Shown here: piece by piece, positions 61,002-64,000 of the stretch
How the letters are laid out: each line of letters opens with the position of its first letter
How positions within the stretch are numbered: the first letter of the stretch is position 1
NCBI RefSeq assembly: GCF_025148285.1
Contig: NZ_CP102268.1
Coordinates: 3,203,001-3,267,000 of the forward strand
Length of the DNA stretch: 64,000 bases
From: Marvinbryantia formatexigens DSM 14469
Lineage (GTDB): Bacteria; Bacillota; Clostridia; Lachnospirales; Lachnospiraceae
Direction of reading: 5' to 3'
Notes under the pieces: generated by a model
What the model was told of the DNA's origin: nothing
Databases searched by the model: none
The model's input: only the letters and a program-made list of their open reading frames with translations
Position numbers and translations under genes: made by a program

Positions 61002-62339
61002 TCAGAGCGCTTTTTCGGCGTTCTGTCTCCGTTTTTCCAGTGCGACGGTCATTTCTTCGCGGATGCCGTCCAGCTTATAAAAGTAGGTAAGTATTGCAAT
61101 CAGCAGACAGAGAACGATTGGAATCCAGATGAAGCATATCTCTATGTAGGAGAGTGCTTTTTCTGTCTGCACGGCGTTTGCCACGTAGCCGCCGCTTTTT
61201 AGGAAGATACCGATGACAAAGCTTGTCAGTCCCATTCCGCCTTTTACGAAGAAGCCCTGGAAGGCGGCAATCAGTCCGGATACGCTGGCGTTCTTTTTGT
61301 ATTCCGAATAATCGATGACATCCGGCTGCATGGCAAAGGTAAGACCGAAGATGCCGTAGATTCCCAGTCCGGTTATTACCAGACCTGTCAGCAGACAGAC
61401 GGCGGAATTTTTTCCGGCAAATATGAGCAGGTCCCCGGCGATGTATAAAGCGACACTGAAGAACATCAGACTTCGTTTGCTGAACCGTTTTTCCAGCTCC
61501 GGCAAAAGCAGCAGCATCGGGAGTCCGGACAGAATGCCGAGGATTCCGACCAGAGAGAGCCAGTCCGGTCTGTTCAGGTTGTACTTAAAATAGTAGATGA
61601 CCGTGGTGCTTCTGACAACGTAGAGTGAAAAATAGAACAGGTTCAGCAGAAACAGAATCCATGCCTGCCCGGTCAGCCCTTTGAAGTCGTCGAAGATAGA
61701 AGTGTGCTCGCGGCTGACGGATGGCGGAACGACTTCCTTTGTGCTGGCAAATGTCACAAAGAAAATCAGCATGGCAGCGATTCCGTAGATGGTCATGGTT
61801 ATAAGATATCCACGCGCTTCGTCCCCTTTTCCGAAAAAGGATACCAGAGGCGAGGTGATGGACATAACGATGGCGGTTCCTGCCATTGCGCACACCATTC
61901 GTGTGGATACCAGAATGTCGCGCTCATGGACGTCGGAGGTAAGACGCGGAACAATAGTGTTCAGCGGAATATTTACCACCGTGTACGCTGTGCAGAGGAG
62001 GCAGTAGGTTATGTAAGCCCACACCAGCTTTCCGGTGCTTCCGAAATCCGGAATATAGAAGGTGAGAAATGTAAATATGGCAAACGGGACGGCGCCAAGC
62101 AGGAAGTACGGTCTTCCCTGTCCCCACTTTGAGTGTGTCCGGTCGACGATCAGTCCCATTCCGGTGTCTGTTATTGCGTCAATAAATTTTGTTACAAGCA
62201 TCATAGTGCCCGCCGCTGCGGCGGTAATTCCGAATACATCTGTATAAAAAACCATCAGATAGGATGCCATCGTACTGAAAACAAGATTACATCCGAGGTC
62301 CCCAATACCGTATCCAATTCGCTTTCCCCATTTTTTCAT
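61002..62339 (-). CDS. GPH-family sugar:cation symporter (MelB-like)
   Basis: A 445-residue transporter with 12 membrane helices. The N-terminal GYGIGDLGCNLVFSTMASYLMVFYTD and DAITDTGMGLIVDRTHSKWGQGRPY are hallmarks of the glycoside-pentoside-hexuronide family, with the Asp pairs used for cation coupling. Start 62339 has AAGGAGAA upstream; a further ATG at 62375 does not. The substrate is likely a glycoside or uronide, perhaps linked to the nearby SDR dehydrogenase. It is separated from that gene by a repeat element. Confidence 0.9.
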   Translation of the reverse strand: MKKWGKRIGYGIGDLGCNLVFSTMASYLMVFYTDVFGITAAAAGTMMLVTKFIDAITDTGMGLIVDRTHSKWGQGRPYFLLGAVPFAIFTFLTFYIPDFGSTGKLVWAYITYCLLCTAYTVVNIPLNTIVPRLTSDVHERDILVSTRMVCAMAGTAIVMSITSPLVSFFGKGDEARGYLITMTIYGIAAMLIFFVTFASTKEVVPPSVSREHTSIFDDFKGLTGQAWILFLLNLFYFSLYVVRSTTVIYYFKYNLNRPDWLSLVGILGILSGLPMLLLLPELEKRFSKRSLMFFSVALYIAGDLLIFAGKNSAVCLLTGLVITGLGIYGIFGLTFAMQPDVIDYSEYKKNASVSGLIAAFQGFFVKGGMGLTSFVIGIFLKSGGYVANAVQTEKALSYIEICFIWIPIVLCLLIAILTYFYKLDGIREEMTVALEKRRQNAEKAL

Positions 62340-62411
62340 GGCGTTCTCCTTTTCGATTTTTATTCCCGCGGGCAATGAGCCGGGTGCCGTGCCTGCCGCG
62401 GGGTATTTCGT

Positions 62412-62620
62412 TGTATGATGCCAGGGTCAAAAGGTCTGAGCTCACATGAGCTTGCTCATAAGTGGGCGTAAGACCTTGGGACCCGCCCCGATATGAGCAT
62501 AAAAGTGGGATGTATATCCCACGATATGCGAATAGCGGGTAGGATTGTGGAAGTGCGAAGCACGTAACAATCCGTAGGCATCATATTTAGGGCTTTTGCC
62601 CCCAACATCGTTGCATTATG
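62412..62620. repeat. about 205-base repeat element with inverted ends (copy 3 of the dispersed family)
   Basis: The left end (TATGATGCCAGGGTCAAAAG, from 62414) is roughly the complement of the right end (AGGGCTTTTGCCCCC-AACATC, 62588-62609). Inside, GAGCTCACATGAGC and GTGGGATGTATATCCCAC form hairpins. It is an intergenic element of the kind often scattered in Lachnospiraceae genomes. Confidence 0.6.
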
Positions 62621-62635
62621 CGGATGGTACGTTTT

Positions 62636-62795
62636 GTTAAAAATACCTCCGGCTGCGGATGCCGCCGGAGGGTAGTATTCCCGCATGCAGCAAAACAGGT
62701 GGCTGAATCTGTGCGGATATCTGGCGGTGCGGGGATTTGTTCCCCGCGGTTTGCTGCACGCAGCATTTTGCGTCCCGCAGTTTTTCTGCGGGGTA
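62636..62795 (-). terminator. hairpin cluster after the SDR gene
   Basis: In the minus-strand direction GCCGGAGG / CCTCCGGC (62646-62653 / 62664-62671) ends in TTTTT, a good terminator for the SDR gene. Further hairpins, CCCGCAG-TTTTT-CTGCGGG and GCGGGGA-TTTG-TTCCCCGC, lie between it and the stop codon. Confidence 0.6.
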
Positions 62796-62805
62796 TTGAC
62801 TCATT

Positions 62806-63582
62806 TTAGAAGCAGGTGAATGCTCCGTCGATGATGAAGTCTGAGCCTGTTGTGAAGGTGCTGGTATCTCCGGCGAGATATACGCAGATGGATTCCAGCT
62901 CTTCCGGTTTGCCCATTCTTCCGAGCGGTGCCATTTCGTTCCATTTCTCAATCAGCGGAATCAGTGTCGGGGAGTTCAGAGTAAGCTCTGTTCCGATGTA
63001 TCCCGGACTGATGCTGTTTACGCGCACGCCGCGCTTTGCCCATTCAATGGCGAGCGATTTTGTAAGCTGGATGACGCCGGCCTTGGAAGCGTTGTAAGCG
63101 CACTGCGGCTGCGGAACATTTACAATATGTGCGGACATGGAAGCGGTGTTGATGATGGAGCCGCCGCCGTTTGCCAGCATGTATTTTCCGGCTGCAATAT
63201 CCGTGAGGAAGATGCCGTTCAGATTGATGTTGATGACTTTGCTCCACTGCTCCCAGGTCATTTCTTCCGCCGGGGCGTTGATGCAGATGCCTGCGTTGTT
63301 GTGGCAGAAATCAAGTCCGCCGAGCTCCTGCACGACCTGTGCGACCATCGCGTCTACCTGGTCTTTGTCTGTGCAGTCGGTTTTGATGGCGATTACCTTT
63401 CTGCCTGTTTTTTCTGCGATTTCTGCAGCGGTTTTCTTTGCTTCTTCGATGTCAAGGTCTACGATTGCCACATCCGCGCCAGCTTCAGCGAAGGCGGTTG
63501 CCGTACACTTTCCGATACCTCTGGCAGCGCCGGTAACAAATCCTTTTTTTCCATCCAGTCTCATTTTTTCAATAATACCCAT
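62806..63582 (-). CDS. SDR-family NAD(P)-dependent dehydrogenase
   Basis: A 258-residue classical short-chain dehydrogenase. Rossmann motif VTGAARGIG (about 16-24), acidic residue in VDLD suggesting NAD preference, structural HNNAG, catalytic Ser in NTASMSAH and Tyr/Lys in YNASK. The PG motif is ISPGYIGTEL. It resembles sugar-alcohol or sugar dehydrogenases. AAGGAGAA lies ahead of the ATG. It is divergent from a probable ROK regulator with shared operator-like sites. Confidence 0.9.
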   Translation of the reverse strand: MGIIEKMRLDGKKGFVTGAARGIGKCTATAFAEAGADVAIVDLDIEEAKKTAAEIAEKTGRKVIAIKTDCTDKDQVDAMVAQVVQELGGLDFCHNNAGICINAPAEEMTWEQWSKVININLNGIFLTDIAAGKYMLANGGGSIINTASMSAHIVNVPQPQCAYNASKAGVIQLTKSLAIEWAKRGVRVNSISPGYIGTELTLNSPTLIPLIEKWNEMAPLGRMGKPEELESICVYLAGDTSTFTTGSDFIIDGAFTCF

Positions 63583-63599
63583 GTTCGTTCTCCTTTTCT

Positions 63600-63894
63600 T
63601 TTTGTAAAACTGTTTATGAATTTAATTTTGTAAAACGGTTTTATTTATTGTGATATTATAGTAACTCATTTTGCAAAATAGGTCAATATTACATTGTTTA
63701 CAAAGTTGAATGTCGATTTTTGTATATAATTACCAAAGAGGGGCGATGCACGGCTGTGAACGGAGTGAACAGCAGCCGGTATCCGGGGTATTCCACCTGT
63801 CCGGGGGATTTTTGTTGAAATAGAAGAAGATAAATTGTATAATGATTTTAGCAAATGGTTTTGCGAATATGACACCGGGGAGGAGCCTGCTATT
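63600..63894. promoter_or_regulatory. divergent SDR / ROK control region
   Basis: The SDR side has TTTGTAAAACNGTTT twice (63601 and 63628; the second contains the dyad TAAAAC-G-GTTTTA), the palindrome TTTTGCAAAA (63669-63678) and minus-strand TATAAT (plus 63655-63660). The ROK side has TTGAAA (63815-63820), 17 bases, TATAAT (63838-63843), followed by TTAGCAAA-TGG-TTTTGCGAA (63848-63867). The shared GCAAA/TTTGC elements suggest one regulator acting on both genes. Confidence 0.6.
63746..63779. repeat. short palindromic repeat (GAACGGAGTGAACAG type)
   Basis: GCTGT-GAACGGAGTGA-ACAGC hairpin, related to the element at 5544-5584 in its GAACGRAGTGRACAG core. Confidence 0.5.
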
Positions 63895-64000
63895 ATGAAT
63901 ACATTTTCGCTTACGGATATAAAGAAGAAAAATCTGTCGGATGTTTATCATTTTATTTATTATCATCCGGACTGCTCCAAGCAGTCGATTGCCAATGCGC
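63895..64000 (+). CDS. start of a probable ROK-family repressor (partial)
   Basis: Only 35 codons are in the window. The start follows GGGGAGGAG. The text TDIKKKNLSDVYHFIYYHP, then SKQSIANA, matches the N-terminal winged helix of NagC/XylR-type ROK regulators, where the second half is the recognition helix. It is divergent from the SDR gene and has its own strong promoter with an operator-like dyad just after it, suggesting autoregulation. The kinase-like sugar domain, if present, lies beyond the window. Confidence 0.65.
   Translation, partial: MNTFSLTDIKKKNLSDVYHFIYYHPDCSKQSIANA

Noticed and set aside
62456-62686. 76-codon open frame on the minus strand
   Set aside because: It sits within the dispersed repeat element; such frames recur with the repeat and are unlikely to be genes.

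Overview
The window looks like a chromosomal segment from an anaerobic member of the Clostridia, most likely the family Lachnospiraceae. The basis is GGAGG-type ribosome-binding sites, TTGACA/TATAAT promoters, many short dispersed palindromic repeats, and a gene content of glycan uptake plus one-enzyme hydrolase modules. Base composition is near 50 % GC, with a more AT-rich block at about 15.4-21.1 kb. Genus assignment is not possible from the sequence alone. I saw no tRNA, rRNA, CRISPR array, transposase or prophage gene.

Layout: (1) 0-10.5 kb: the end of a DUF1538 membrane protein gene with its P-II-like partner, a GH78 rhamnosidase, a HAD phosphatase, purC, a DUF2974 hydrolase, and a minus-strand response regulator / ABC exporter / histidine kinase set. 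(2) 10.8-15.4 kb: an mgl galactose ABC operon whose binding protein appears to be a natural circular permutant and whose permease carries a coiled-coil extension of about 220 residues. (3) 15.6-21.1 kb: a LacI regulator, sugar ABC transporter and GH43 module. (4) 21.2-29.7 kb: a GNAT gene, repeat-rich DNA, a small unknown protein, maf and the gltBD glutamate synthase operon. (5) 29.8-30.6 kb: two tandem copies of a 330-bp cassette, each encoding a 29-residue holin-like peptide and a converging antisense RNA (type I toxin-antitoxin). (6) 30.6-48.4 kb: an OmpR-type regulator, then a cellobiose phosphorylase / LacI / ABC transporter / alpha-xylosidase / beta-mannosidase island, then a histidine kinase and an FtsX-type ABC exporter. 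The island appears to separate the regulator from its kinase. (7) 48.6-52.0 kb: bioY under two BirA-like operators, and hflK-hflC behind a yybP-ykoY-like (Mn2+) riboswitch. (8) 52.0-59.0 kb: a cobalamin riboswitch controlling a five-gene Opp/Nik-type ABC transporter, followed by a lone binding protein. (9) 59.0-64.0 kb: a fold-back element, a 42-bp minisatellite, an M14 deacylase-like gene, a GPH sugar symporter and an SDR dehydrogenase facing the start of a probable ROK regulator.

Themes: sugar import is paired with cytoplasmic hydrolases or phosphorylases. In all three sugar ABC operons a hairpin follows the binding-protein gene, which fits higher expression of that subunit. None of the five binding proteins has a lipobox. 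Regulation is densely visible: two riboswitches, LacI, BirA, OmpR and ROK-type operators, and an antisense-RNA pair. The strongest novel candidate is the circularly permuted galactose-binding protein, in which nine of ten known sugar-contact residues are kept but in rotated order.
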